This document shows, in pieces, positions 8,519 to 16,742 of a DNA stretch of 64,000 bases. The notes under the pieces were generated by a model. It ran no database searches and was not told the DNA's origin. It was given only the letters and a program-made list of their open reading frames with translations. Made by a program: the position numbers and the translations under genes. This stretch comes from CAWBAT01 sp963810905 (GTDB lineage Bacteria > Acidobacteriota > Terriglobia > Versatilivoradales > Versatilivoraceae): the NCBI GenBank assembly GCA_963810905.1, contig CAWEPG010000002.1:744001-808000 (forward strand), in the 5' to 3' direction. Positions within the stretch are counted from its first letter, which is position 1. Each line of letters opens with the position of its first letter.

Positions 8519-9607
8519 TCAAAAACCCAAGGTTCTCTTCGCGTAAGAAACAGATTTCCGGATGTTGTCATCTTCGACGGCCAACATCCTGGGACTACTC
8601 ATCCCGCTAATCTTAGGAAGTGACGTCGAAGAAGCTTTGCTGAGAATGGAAGTTTTGAATTTTTCGATTCGCTCCTCGTTCTTTTCCTCGTAAGTGACCC
8701 AGTATTTGTCCTTCTTGAACGGGACTATCCATGGATCACGCGTGACCATCTCCAGACAAAAATGGATATCCGAGCGGCCTCTCCGCAGAATTTCCATGAT
8801 TTTTGCGAGTGGGATTATTCCCTGGCCTAAAGGAACATCTGTCAATAAGAATCCCTCTTCAGTGGAACTGATGGTCATATCCTTTAATAGTGAGGTCACC
8901 GCATAGGGGCTTAATTTCCGGGCCACTTCCAGAGGGTCTTCAAGCAATGCCAGGCTGTTTCCGAAGTCGACACAGGCCCCCAGATGTGGGCTGCCAATCT
9001 GGCGAAGGATCTCCACAAGTTCGTCTGCCATCCAGTCCCCGTGATTTTCGATCCCCACGATCAAGCCTTGTCCCTTGAGCAGGGGTTCCGCTTGGCGCAT
9101 TACTTCAAACCAGTGGGAATAAAAGTCTTTCCACTGTTTGAGTGAGGAAAAATCTTCATAGCGCCTCCCGTTGATTGCGACGCGAATGCGAGTGGCGCCC
9201 AGTTCCTTAGCCACAGCCGCTGCATTGGTCAAGGTGCTCTGGTCCGCAAGCCACTGCGCTGGCATGGAAAGCTCTAGAAACATACCCTTGTCTTCGAGGG
9301 AACGCCGGAGACGCTTTAAATAATCCTCATCGGTCGAACTCAAAAGGCTGAAGTCAAACTGACAGCCGTCTCCGCCAAATGACTTACACAGATCAATATA
9401 TTTCTCAGCAGGAATTGCTGGCTCTTTAGTCTCATTGGCCTGGGCCGCTTGCGTGAAACGATTCCGAAAGGAAGCTTGGGCAATCCCAAATGACTTCAAT
9501 GCAACCGGTTGAGCTGTCTTCGTAAACTGAGAAAGAGCTAAGGCTGACATGGAGTAAAGAAACTCACGACGGGTTGTATTTTTCGCATCAGGATCTGGTT
9601 TATTCAT
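8519..9607 (-). CDS. Tat-exported xylose isomerase-like TIM barrel protein
   Basis: Sugar phosphate isomerase/epimerase (AP endonuclease 2) superfamily. From ATG 9607 the protein begins with a twin-arginine signal: TRREFLYSMSALALSQF. The TIM barrel follows, with conserved-looking segments LELSMPAQWLA, GATRIRVAINGRRYEDF, GLIVGIENHGDWMADE, HLGACVDFGNSLALLEDP and FCLEMVTRDPW; Glu, His and Asp in these are the expected metal ligands. Members act on ketoses or inositols, but some are inactive; substrate unknown. About 362 residues; the frame is open to 9646 but the Tat motif argues for 9607. Confidence 0.82.
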   Translation of the reverse strand: MNKPDPDAKNTTRREFLYSMSALALSQFTKTAQPVALKSFGIAQASFRNRFTQAAQANETKEPAIPAEKYIDLCKSFGGDGCQFDFSLLSSTDEDYLKRLRRSLEDKGMFLELSMPAQWLADQSTLTNAAAVAKELGATRIRVAINGRRYEDFSSLKQWKDFYSHWFEVMRQAEPLLKGQGLIVGIENHGDWMADELVEILRQIGSPHLGACVDFGNSLALLEDPLEVARKLSPYAVTSLLKDMTISSTEEGFLLTDVPLGQGIIPLAKIMEILRRGRSDIHFCLEMVTRDPWIVPFKKDKYWVTYEEKNEERIEKFKTSILSKASSTSLPKISGMSSPRMLAVEDDNIRKSVSYAKRTLGF

Positions 9608-9646
9608 GACGACGCGCACCTCTGAAACGCAACTTAGAATTGTCAT

Positions 9647-10107
9647 CCCCCGAGTCCACTGGGGCCACTTGGAGCAGCAAGGGAGTGTTGTTCACAGGAA
9701 TCGTGCTCTATGCAATATCCGCGGTCTCAACGATTCATGTCTTCTACAAAGCTACCGTGGATTTCCTACCTTTGCCAAGTCCGAAACTTTCTCGCTATTG
9801 CGGAAATTCCTTTTCTAACAAGAAACGATTGCCTCCCGGGCTATATAAGAAAATCGGACAGATCCCGCTTGAGGATTAGAGGAGGACCCATTCCCTGCGA
9901 ATCAGGATCCTGGCACCGAGTATCCTGTTATCCGTCAGTCCACTGAGACTCAAGGTAACCAAGGGATGCGCCTAATCTATCAGAAACTGTCTCTAGGCCA
10001 ACTCGGCAGAATTCAGATCATTTTAAGATTTCTACCAACGTCTCTTAGAGATAGGCGGAATTTAGCATTGATCCCCGGTATCGGCAATAATGAAGCAGCG
10101 CTTCCTG
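9647..10107. other. Intergenic, no gene recognised
   Basis: About 460 bases between the isomerase-like gene and the YggT-like gene. Several short open frames on the plus strand overlap one another in different frames and resemble nothing. No tRNA, terminator hairpin with T-run or long repeat was seen. Promoters for the downstream minus-strand isomerase gene would lie at its right end but no strong -35/-10 pair stands out. Confidence 0.4.
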
Positions 10108-10428
10108 TTAAAGTATTTGTCTCCTCGGTCGCAGTAACTTGAAGAAGTAATACACGGCTAGTTGAATGAGCGAATAGATCACAAGAGCCGCAAAATAGGA
10201 TATACGGATGCGATAGCGGTCCTTGAAAAGGGGATCAGAGAAAATTCCCTCGAACGGTCCAAGCAAAGGATATGTTAACTTGTTCAGGAACCGCTTGAAA
10301 CCGCAGTCGTTATGAGCACCTGCCAGATCGAGAATGATCTGCAAACCGATTAGCCCGTAGCCAAAACAAAAAAAGTAATCGACAAATTGATACGCTCGGA
10401 CACTCAGACTAAGGCGTGGAAATTCCAT
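10108..10428 (-). CDS. YggT-like membrane protein
   Basis: Two-helix membrane protein resembling the YggT family: first helix around FVDYFFCFGYGLIGLQII, linker with GPFEGIFSDPL (the P-F-x-G-I-F/V motif of the family), second helix ISYFAALVIYSLIQLAVYYFF and a basic tail. The family is linked to membrane/osmotic functions and cell-division neighbourhoods but has no firm biochemical role. ATG 10428 (MEFPRLSLSV) directly follows AGGAG; a TTG at 10497 would add 23 polar residues without family support. Single gene. Confidence 0.65.
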   Translation of the reverse strand: MEFPRLSLSVRAYQFVDYFFCFGYGLIGLQIILDLAGAHNDCGFKRFLNKLTYPLLGPFEGIFSDPLFKDRYRIRISYFAALVIYSLIQLAVYYFFKLLRPRRQIL

Positions 10429-10497
10429 CTCCTCTGCGGTCAAGCGTTTTTCTCCCTGTGCTCTTCCATTAGCTAGCTTATCGGAAAAGCAAGGCAA

Positions 10498-10844
10498 TCA
10501 CTTAGGTTTTGTTATTCCCGCCAAAGTGAAGGCATCAAAGCATATAAGGAATTCTTTTTAGAATTATTTTCATTATTGAAATGTTGATCCCAAGACTGGA
10601 CTGGACGACAATCTGGATGGATTTAGGGGATGGCATGAGACCGCTTCATGAACAGACTAATACCAGCGCAATATGTCATGCTGCAGATCCGACACAGCAC
10701 CCCCCTCAAGTCCCCCCGAACCAAACAGGGGGGACTTGAGGGGGGTGAAAATTTGGCGGCAAAGAGCGGCTACTTCGTCTGAGCAAGTCTCGGGCTCTCA
10801 CCTTATAACTCTCAATGATTTAAACCGGGAGGCACTCTTAAACA
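10498..10844. repeat. Intergenic region with a perfect 20-bp palindrome
   Basis: No gene. A perfect inverted repeat has arms at 10698-10717 and 10728-10747 separated by 10 bases (arms read C-rich then G-rich: CACCCCCCTCAAG ... CTTGAGGGGGGTG). It is the best-preserved copy of a palindrome family also seen near 11987, 12121, 18319 and 24094. It lacks a T-run, so an ordinary intrinsic terminator is unlikely. Confidence 0.75.
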
Positions 10845-11912
10845 ATGAACTCGCGAGAACGGATGCTGGCGGCAATGAATCGTCGCCCGATCGATCGCAT
10901 ACCCACCGACATTTGGGCCACACCGGAAGTGTGGGAGAAACTTCGCGCCCGATTCGGGGACGAAACAACAGCCATGGCTGAGTTACACATCGATGGGATG
11001 GGTTCAGTCAACCCGGAGTATGTTGGCCCGGCCCTTCCTAAAATGCCTGGAGACGAAACGATTAATTATTGGGGGATGCGGACCAAACGGATGGCTCACG
11101 AAGGTGGTTATTACGACGAGCAGTTTTTCTACCCGCTGGCATTTGCCAGATCGATCGATGATCTGAGTGCTTATGCCTGGCCGCAAGCTGACTGGTTTAA
11201 TTACTCCTCGATGAAGGAGCACGCAAGAGTGTTGCACGAATCTCAGGTCGTTTTGTGTGGCTATATGGCCCCTTTCTTTTTCCATAATCTGCTCCGCGGG
11301 CTCGAGCAGTCACTCATAGACCCCCTGGAAGATCCTGAATTTACCCATGTTTTATTAGGACGAATCTCTGATTTTTTTTACGAGCACCATCGTCGGATGT
11401 TTGAGGCTTGTGACAGTCTGGTCGATGTGGCCCAGGTGACGGATGACTTAGGAACTCAAAAAGGTCCCATGATCAGTCTCGATCTTTACAAAAAGTTCTA
11501 TGCGCCCCACCACCAGCGATTCATTGAACTCTGCCACGAGTTCGGAATCAAAGTTTTCCACCATGATGATGGAAGCAACCGAATTTTTTTGCCAACTCTT
11601 GTTGAGATGGGCATCGATATTCTAAATCCGGTTCAATGGACTTGTCCGGGAATGGATATGGAGGGTCTAAAGCGTGATTTCGGCCAACGGATTTGCTTCC
11701 ACGGCGCCGTCGAGAATCAGAGAATTCTGCCATTTGGCACGCCCGAAGAGGTCCGTCTTGAGGTTCGCCATTGCATTGACTCGTTAGCAGGCGATGGTAC
11801 AGGCTACATTCTCGCTCCCTGTCACAACCTGCAGGTCAACACACCGATGGAAAATATTATCGCCATGTATGATGAGGCGTATCATTACGGAAGGATGCGA
11901 CCAGATCTGTAG
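10845..11912 (+). CDS. Uroporphyrinogen decarboxylase-family (URO-D/MtaA-like) protein
   Basis: 355 residues of the URO-D superfamily, which includes HemE and corrinoid-dependent methyltransferases. The N-terminal MNSRERMLAAMNRRPIDRIP is typical of the non-HemE members. Also seen are DDLGTQKGPMISLDLYKKFY, KVFHHDDGSNRIFLPTLVEMG, ILNPVQWTCPGMD and YILAPCHNLQVNTPMENI. The His and Cys in these C-terminal segments fit a zinc site as in MtaA/CmuA-type enzymes. HemE is unlikely because its substrate-binding N-terminal motif is absent. No corrinoid protein gene is nearby, so substrate is open. Start ATG with GGGAGG about 15 bases upstream. Confidence 0.85.
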   Translation: MNSRERMLAAMNRRPIDRIPTDIWATPEVWEKLRARFGDETTAMAELHIDGMGSVNPEYVGPALPKMPGDETINYWGMRTKRMAHEGGYYDEQFFYPLAFARSIDDLSAYAWPQADWFNYSSMKEHARVLHESQVVLCGYMAPFFFHNLLRGLEQSLIDPLEDPEFTHVLLGRISDFFYEHHRRMFEACDSLVDVAQVTDDLGTQKGPMISLDLYKKFYAPHHQRFIELCHEFGIKVFHHDDGSNRIFLPTLVEMGIDILNPVQWTCPGMDMEGLKRDFGQRICFHGAVENQRILPFGTPEEVRLEVRHCIDSLAGDGTGYILAPCHNLQVNTPMENIIAMYDEAYHYGRMRPDL

Positions 11913-12246
11913 ACAGCCGGATCCTGCAAGATCCGATGGCAGGGCGCATTGATTGGTGTTTGCCGCCAAATCTTTACCCCCCTGAAGTCCCCCCTTGTGC
12001 AAGGGGGGACATGGCTGTACTTATTGCGGTTCTGGTCAATTCTGTGAGATCGGTAGAGTCTCTATATCCCTGTGTTTTCCCACATGTTTGACTCCTTGAA
12101 TCCCTGCGTTCTTCTTAGTCGTCCCCCCTTGCACAAGGGGGGACTTGAGGGGGGTCCGTGCCGGATTCGTATTATCACCAAATACGCTTGGATTGGTGTC
12201 AAAAAGGAGGGCTGAGGATGGATTTACATTCTTGCCGTCCAATAGC
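11913..12246. repeat. Intergenic region with two copies of the C/G-rich palindrome
   Basis: No gene. Two palindromes, GTCCCCCCTTGTGCAAGG.. (11987-12010) and GTCCCCCCTTGCACAAGG.. (12121-12144), are about 110 bases apart. Each is extended outward by CCCCCCTGAA (left) or CTTGAGGGGGG (right), so the pair also forms a larger inverted repeat. The same family occurs at 10698, 18319 and 24094. Confidence 0.7.
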
Positions 12247-13263
12247 TCATTTCTGGTGGGCCAGATAAAGCTTCTTGGAGAGATTGACGAGAGCCCGGCG
12301 ATTCTCGATGCGCTTGCGCCAGTCTTTTTGGATGGCTTCGGTTCCTAGGAATGCACCGCTAATGGCTCCAGCGATCGAGGCAATTGAATCAGAATCTCCG
12401 CTTGTATTGGCTCCTCGTTTGATGGCTGCGCCATAATCTTCAGGAAATTCGATCACGCAGGCCAACGCGCACGCCAAGGCTTCATCCGATCCCCATCCTC
12501 CCCCAAGAATTTCACAGACATCCGAAGGATCCTGCGCTAGGGATTGAGAAATCTTGTCGAGTTCCGACAATAATTGAGACCATCCCGTAAGCAGATATTC
12601 TTTCGGGCTGGAGTAACCCGCCCGCTTCCAACTCCCACCCAAGACAGGATCCCAGGAACTGATTGATTGAGATTGTAGATTTCTGGTCCGTTCACAAAAT
12701 TCCGAGGGTGGAATCCCGCTTACGGCCCAGGCCACACAAAATGCCGTCACCTCGGCACAAACCAAGGCGGTCGGATGGGCATGTGTGGAAAGCGCTGAAG
12801 CCCGGGCAGCCGTGCGCAATTCAGTGGGGTCCCCATGAAAGTAGAGCCCAATGGGTGCAACCCGCATAATGGCCCCACACCCTTTGGACTGGACAATTCC
12901 GGATTCAGTCCAGGGAATCCCTGCCTCCAGATGCATGCACCCTTTGATTGATGTATTCCCAGGAGCACGGTCGTTCTCGGGACTCCGCAACCATTTCACA
13001 AATTCCCGAACCAAAATCTGCATCCAATGCTCAACACCAGCGTGTCCGGAATGAATCAGGGCAGTGGCAATGGACATCGACATCTGTGTGTCATCCGAGT
13101 GTAAGGCGGGATTCCCTGACAAGTCTTCGATGCCATTCAATCCATAACGCTTTTGAATCTCGGATAATGAGAGGAACTCGGTGGGGTAGCCCAACGCATC
13201 GCCAATGGCAAGACCTAAGAAACAGCCTTGAAAACGATCTTCGAGAGACGGCTCCGACTTCAT
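12247..13263 (-). CDS. ADP-ribosylglycohydrolase family protein
   Basis: DraG/ARH-type hydrolase that removes ADP-ribose from proteins or small molecules using two Mg ions. 338 residues. Metal-binding motifs are present: LGLAIGDALGYPTEF near residue 18, SDDTQMSM near residue 57 and the C-terminal SGDSDSIASIAGAISGA near residue 290, all carrying the expected Asp/Thr/Ser ligands. No ADP-ribosyltransferase or nitrogenase genes are nearby, so the substrate is unknown. ATG 13263 (MKSEPSLEDRF) fits the family start but lacks a clear Shine-Dalgarno. Confidence 0.9.
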   Translation of the reverse strand: MKSEPSLEDRFQGCFLGLAIGDALGYPTEFLSLSEIQKRYGLNGIEDLSGNPALHSDDTQMSMSIATALIHSGHAGVEHWMQILVREFVKWLRSPENDRAPGNTSIKGCMHLEAGIPWTESGIVQSKGCGAIMRVAPIGLYFHGDPTELRTAARASALSTHAHPTALVCAEVTAFCVAWAVSGIPPSEFCERTRNLQSQSISSWDPVLGGSWKRAGYSSPKEYLLTGWSQLLSELDKISQSLAQDPSDVCEILGGGWGSDEALACALACVIEFPEDYGAAIKRGANTSGDSDSIASIAGAISGAFLGTEAIQKDWRKRIENRRALVNLSKKLYLAHQK

Positions 13264-13385
13264 AGAAAGGATTATAAATGATTTCGGAGGGGAAAAAGGG
13301 AGATAAAAACAAATCTTCTGTTATCTCTTGCTTGCAAGATTCTGGGGATCTCCTTTGAGAAGCAGCTATGGTAGACTACGCGTCT

Positions 13386-14168
13386 ATGCCAACACTAAAA
13401 TTAACAATTGAGTACAAAGGAACTCGTTATCTGGGTTGGCAGGAACAGGCAAAGGGAAGAACCATTCAGGGAGAATTGCGGAAAGCAGCAGAGGAGTACT
13501 TTCGTGAAGAAGTGGACATCGGTGGTTCCGGCAGGACAGACGCAGGGGTCCATGCCTTGGCTCAAACAGCGCATTTGCGCACTCTCAAGAAGTTCCCCCC
13601 GGATCAAGTCTGCGACGGCTTAAATCTGAAATTGCCGCCGGACATCCACATCTTGAAGGTCGAACCTTCTTCCGAGCGCTTTCACGCGCGCCACTCGGCA
13701 ATCGCAAGGTATTATCTGTATCAAATCTCAACCCGTCGAACCGCTTTTGCTAAGGATTACGTCTGGTGGGTCAAAGGGAAAATGGACGTCAAGCGGATGG
13801 AAAGCGCCCTAAAACTATTTTGCGGAAGACACGATTTCCGCTTGTTTACGGAGCGGGCTAACGAGCAAGTTTCGACCCTCGTCGAATTATCGGAAGCACA
13901 AATTGTGGTTGCTCAAGATCTCCTTCTCATCCGGCTTGGAGCCTCGCACTATCTCTGGAAGATGGTTCGTCGAATTGTGGGAGTGATTGTCCGGATTGGT
14001 TTAGGTGAATTGGAGACCGAATTCGTCCAGCAGCTTCTTGGGCGTTCCAACCGCTCCACGGGGGAGTGGACGGCACCCGCTTCGGGGCTTTTCCTGGAAA
14101 AAGTGCTCTACGCAGGGGATTCCCCGCCTGGCAAGATCCTGCCCGCGGTGCCCGTGTTCACCCCTTAA
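13386..14168 (+). CDS. truA: tRNA pseudouridine(38-40) synthase
   Basis: Isomerises uridines 38-40 in the anticodon arm of tRNAs. The catalytic Asp is in GSGRTDAGVHALAQ near residue 50; RYYLYQIS, GRHDFRLFTE and the C-terminal FLWKM-like HYLWKMVRRIVG helix are the other family marks. About 260 residues from ATG 13386 (MPTLKLTIEYKGTRY); the ATG at 13368 would add six residues. The last 20 residues after PASGLFLEKVLY are a short extension. Single gene. Confidence 0.94.
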   Translation: MPTLKLTIEYKGTRYLGWQEQAKGRTIQGELRKAAEEYFREEVDIGGSGRTDAGVHALAQTAHLRTLKKFPPDQVCDGLNLKLPPDIHILKVEPSSERFHARHSAIARYYLYQISTRRTAFAKDYVWWVKGKMDVKRMESALKLFCGRHDFRLFTERANEQVSTLVELSEAQIVVAQDLLLIRLGASHYLWKMVRRIVGVIVRIGLGELETEFVQQLLGRSNRSTGEWTAPASGLFLEKVLYAGDSPPGKILPAVPVFTP

Positions 14169-14231
14169 AATTCAATTTTAGAAATGGAACCGGGACTCTT
14201 CCCCAACTTCAGTCCAGTAGAAATCTTCCCA

Positions 14232-14615
14232 TTACTCAAGGGTCGCAATGCAATCAATTTCAACTCCGATGCCTCCAAATATATCACCTGCCTGGACAGT
14301 CGTACGTGCCGGGGGATTTTCCTTGAAATAGGTTTTGTACACTTCGTTCATCGCTGCAAAATCATGAATATCTTTCAAGAATACGCTGCATTTGACTGCC
14401 TTATCTAACGAGGAGCCTGCCGTTTCTAAAATTGTTTTAATGTTTTCCAGCACCAAGCGAGTTTGATCTTTGATGTCGCCCAGCACGATCTTCCCCGTTT
14501 TTGGCTCGATCGGTCCCTGTCCCGAAACAAATACGAAGCCATTTGCAATGATTGCCTGAGAGTATGGAGCCTGCGGCGTTGGGGCTTGAGCTACAATCAC
14601 GACTTTCTTCACCAA
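14232..14615 (-). CDS. ridA: RidA family (YjgF/YER057c) enamine/imine deaminase
   Basis: 127 residues, one complete RidA domain. RidA hydrolyses reactive enamine/imine intermediates from PLP enzymes such as threonine dehydratase. Seen: PQAPYSQAIIANGFVFVSGQ, the V-F-L-K-D-I strand, and PARTTVQ with the substrate-binding Arg near residue 107, ending in the usual VEIDCIA strand. ATG 14615 (MVKKVVIVAQ) has AGGAGG close upstream. Convergent with truA. Confidence 0.92.
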   Translation of the reverse strand: MVKKVVIVAQAPTPQAPYSQAIIANGFVFVSGQGPIEPKTGKIVLGDIKDQTRLVLENIKTILETAGSSLDKAVKCSVFLKDIHDFAAMNEVYKTYFKENPPARTTVQAGDIFGGIGVEIDCIATLE

Positions 14616-14772
14616 ATACCTCCTGAGCGCTGCCTTCTAGAATTTCTTTCACTTCGTGATGAGAGCAAGAGAAAAAACAAAGCGGGCTTGGGGTTGGGCA
14701 ATCATCCCAATCAGCATTTGTTTCCCAAAAACCTTGGCATCATCGCCAGAAAACAAGCAAGAATGACGCCGC

Positions 14773-14804
14773 AAAAAAAAGCCCGCCCAAACAGAGGGCA
14801 GGCT
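14773..14804 (-). terminator. Rho-independent terminator of the lysine-rich protein gene
   Basis: On the minus strand AGCCTGCCC / GGGCGGGCT form a 9-bp stem (14796-14804 with 14780-14788, one T-G wobble) around a 7-base loop, followed by eight T (complement of 14773-14780). It lies 27 bases past the stop of the gene ending at 14831. Confidence 0.88.
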
Positions 14805-14830
14805 TACATTTTGAGTCCTGAAATCAACGT

Positions 14831-15247
14831 TTATTTCTTGGACTTCTTCGACTTCTTCTTAGCAGTTTTTGAGGCTCTTTTCTTAGCCTTCTTTACCGTC
14901 TTTTTTGCAGTCTTCGCCCTCGAAGCAACTCTTGCTTTTTTCGCGGGCGCCTTGGCTTTTTTCGTTTTGGGCTTCGCTTTCTTCTTAGCAGCTTTCTTTG
15001 GCGCTGCCTTTGCTTTTTTCTTGGCAACTTTCTTCACAGGCGCCTTAGCTTTCTTTGCCGCTTTTGCCTTCGGCTTTGGTCTTGGTTTAGCAGGCGGCTC
15101 CACGACAGCTATGGGCGGAACAATTACCGCAGGAGGGGCTGGGGGCTCAACAGCAACCGGGACACTTTTCTCTTCGTTATCTTCATCAGAAGTGTCACCG
15201 AACAAATTGGCGAAGTCTACTGGCTTGTCGTTCTCATCCATGGTCAC
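14831..15247 (-). CDS. Lysine/alanine-rich histone H1-like protein with acidic N-terminus
   Basis: About 138 residues in two parts. Residues 1-30 are acidic (MDENDKPVDFANLFGDT, then DEDNEE). A Pro/Val linker (PPAPPAVIVPP) leads to about 85 residues of almost only Lys, Ala and Pro with repeated AKKA, KKAK and PKKA units, like the C-terminal tail of histone H1 or bacterial Hc1/AlgP-type proteins. It probably binds DNA or RNA as a nucleoid-associated protein (inference). Start choice: AGGAGG lies 7 bases before GTG 15247, ideal spacing; ATG 15241 follows six bases later. A terminator sits directly downstream, so it is a single-gene unit. Confidence 0.78.
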   Translation of the reverse strand: MTMDENDKPVDFANLFGDTSDEDNEEKSVPVAVEPPAPPAVIVPPIAVVEPPAKPRPKPKAKAAKKAKAPVKKVAKKKAKAAPKKAAKKKAKPKTKKAKAPAKKARVASRAKTAKKTVKKAKKRASKTAKKKSKKSKK

Positions 15248-15253
15248 GCTCAA

Positions 15254-15610
15254 TCCTCCTTATCAATAGGGTCACTTAAGGTATGGAGCTCTACAACAAA
15301 ATCTCTCAGGAACAACAAATCGTACCGGACCGCACAGGATCAACCTAGAATGAAATTGGTTATATCTAAAATCCAAAGGGTTCAAAAGTCAAGGTCAAAA
15401 ATGCTTGAATGGCTTAACTGTAGGCCGATTTGTGGCAATAGGCTCAAATAAAGAAGCGAACCAAGCTTGGGATTTAGGAAATTCCGTGTGCGCACGAATC
15501 TGAGGGAACGAAAGTTATGCCAGTGGTTTGGGTGTTTAAAGCAGACCGACAGACAGGTTTAGCAGGAGTGGGTGACTAAGAAGCTCGAGAAATCTATAAA
15601 CCAATTAGAA
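15254..15610. other. Intergenic, no gene recognised
   Basis: About 357 bases between the lysine-rich protein and the zinc-ribbon protein, both on the minus strand. It must contain the promoter of the former, but no convincing -35/-10 pair was picked out and no repeat or RNA gene is visible. Confidence 0.4.
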
Positions 15611-16294
15611 TCAAGGGTTAGGAGGTTTCGGCTTGCTCCAGAAAGCGGATCCGAGAATCCCCCCTAGTGTGGTCAAGATCCCGCAGGCAAACAACTTGAA
15701 ACTGATTCCGATGAGCAGAAGCAAAGGATTAAACGGATCTTTGATAATCTCCATGAACTTTTCAACAAACGGCAAGGCCACCGAAGGGATGTTTTGGTTC
15801 TTGAGCAACTCCTGCAATTGCCTGGCTGCTTCCGGGCTCTTGATATAGGAAATTGGGAGTTCAAGAACCTGCCAGAATAAGGCACCAAGAATCCCTGTCA
15901 GAAACCCAAGTTTAGCCCCTATACCAGGGGAGATCTCTCCCCCATATTCCTGGCGTAAAAGGTAAACGGCCGCAATTCCGGCACCACCAACCCACAAGAA
16001 ACAACAGCAATTGACGAGGGGGACCGCGCACAGAACGCCTAAGATGATGGCACCCAAAAATGCGGGTTTCAATAGATTCGGGTCGATTGAACCAGGAGTC
16101 GAGTGGTGAAAAGCTGCAGGTGGCGGAGCCGCCTGTCCTGGGCCGTCAGGAATCAACGGGGGCGGTAATTGGCCTTCAGCAATTTGGACGGGCGAATCCA
16201 GTGGTTGGACGTCACCAACCGATGCCCCACAACTTGGGCAAAGCTGAACTGATTCATCCAAAAGCTGATGACATGAGGGACAATGTTTATGCAT
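15611..16294 (-). CDS. Zinc-ribbon membrane protein of unknown function
   Basis: 227 residues. The N-terminal zinc ribbon CPSCHQLLDESVQLCPSC is followed by a Pro-rich linker (residues 40-72) and a membrane part with about four helices: GAIILGVLCAVPLVNCCCFLW, a helix around AGIAAVYLL, KLGFLTGILGALFWQVLELP and LLLLIGISFKLFACGILTTL. The layout (cytoplasmic double-CxxC ribbon, linker, small membrane domain) is common in Acidobacteriota and related phyla but without known function. ATG 16294 directly precedes the CPSC motif. Confidence 0.78.
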   Translation of the reverse strand: MHKHCPSCHQLLDESVQLCPSCGASVGDVQPLDSPVQIAEGQLPPPLIPDGPGQAAPPPAAFHHSTPGSIDPNLLKPAFLGAIILGVLCAVPLVNCCCFLWVGGAGIAAVYLLRQEYGGEISPGIGAKLGFLTGILGALFWQVLELPISYIKSPEAARQLQELLKNQNIPSVALPFVEKFMEIIKDPFNPLLLLIGISFKLFACGILTTLGGILGSAFWSKPKPPNP

Positions 16295-16742
16295 GGTTCA
16301 AAGATTGCACTTCAAAGTCGGAAGGCAGGCGATTGTGGAAAATCGATGAAATCGCCTTTCATCCCAAACATGGCTCGAGCTCAGTTTCAAAGATTCATGG
16401 ATATTGCTCTAGCCGGGGCAGTTGACCCCGACCAACGACAGCGGGGGAAGCTACTACACGGACTTCTGCAACTGACTACAAGCTTATAACAAGAATTCGA
16501 CCCTTTTAACAGATTATTCCGGGTGTTAACATGAGGTGTCGTGGGCTTGTCACAGTATTGGGTTAGTTATGGGGGGAAATGGGTTCTGCTTGGGTAGCCA
16601 CGGCGAACGCTTTTCTCGCCGTGGGCTTTTCCCCGGTGTCCGGACAACCCGCGACGAATTTGAAAGCGAATTCGTCGTGGCTACCAATGCTGGATCCCCC
16701 CGTAACTAACACATTACTCGTCCCAGGCACAAAGGAGGTTCT
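16295..16742. repeat. Intergenic region with palindromic repeats upstream of fumarase
   Basis: No gene. It contains GCCGGGGCAGTTGACCCCG at about 16413-16430, related to the units near 1683 and 4162. An imperfect inverted repeat of GGTAGCCACGGCGAA (about 16592) and CGTCGTGGCTACC (about 16672-16684) has an inner palindrome CGACGAATT...GAATTCGTCG. AAAGGAGG immediately precedes the fumarase start. Confidence 0.6.

Noticed and set aside
9640..9946. Overlapping short plus-strand frames upstream of the Tat-exported protein gene
   Set aside because: Three frames overlap, none with ribosome site or family pattern.
14463..15269. 268-codon open frame on the plus strand rich in Phe/Ala
   Set aside because: It is the antisense reading of the Lys/Ala-rich protein (AAG/GCC repeats read as CTT/GGC), and the minus strand has start, ribosome site and terminator.
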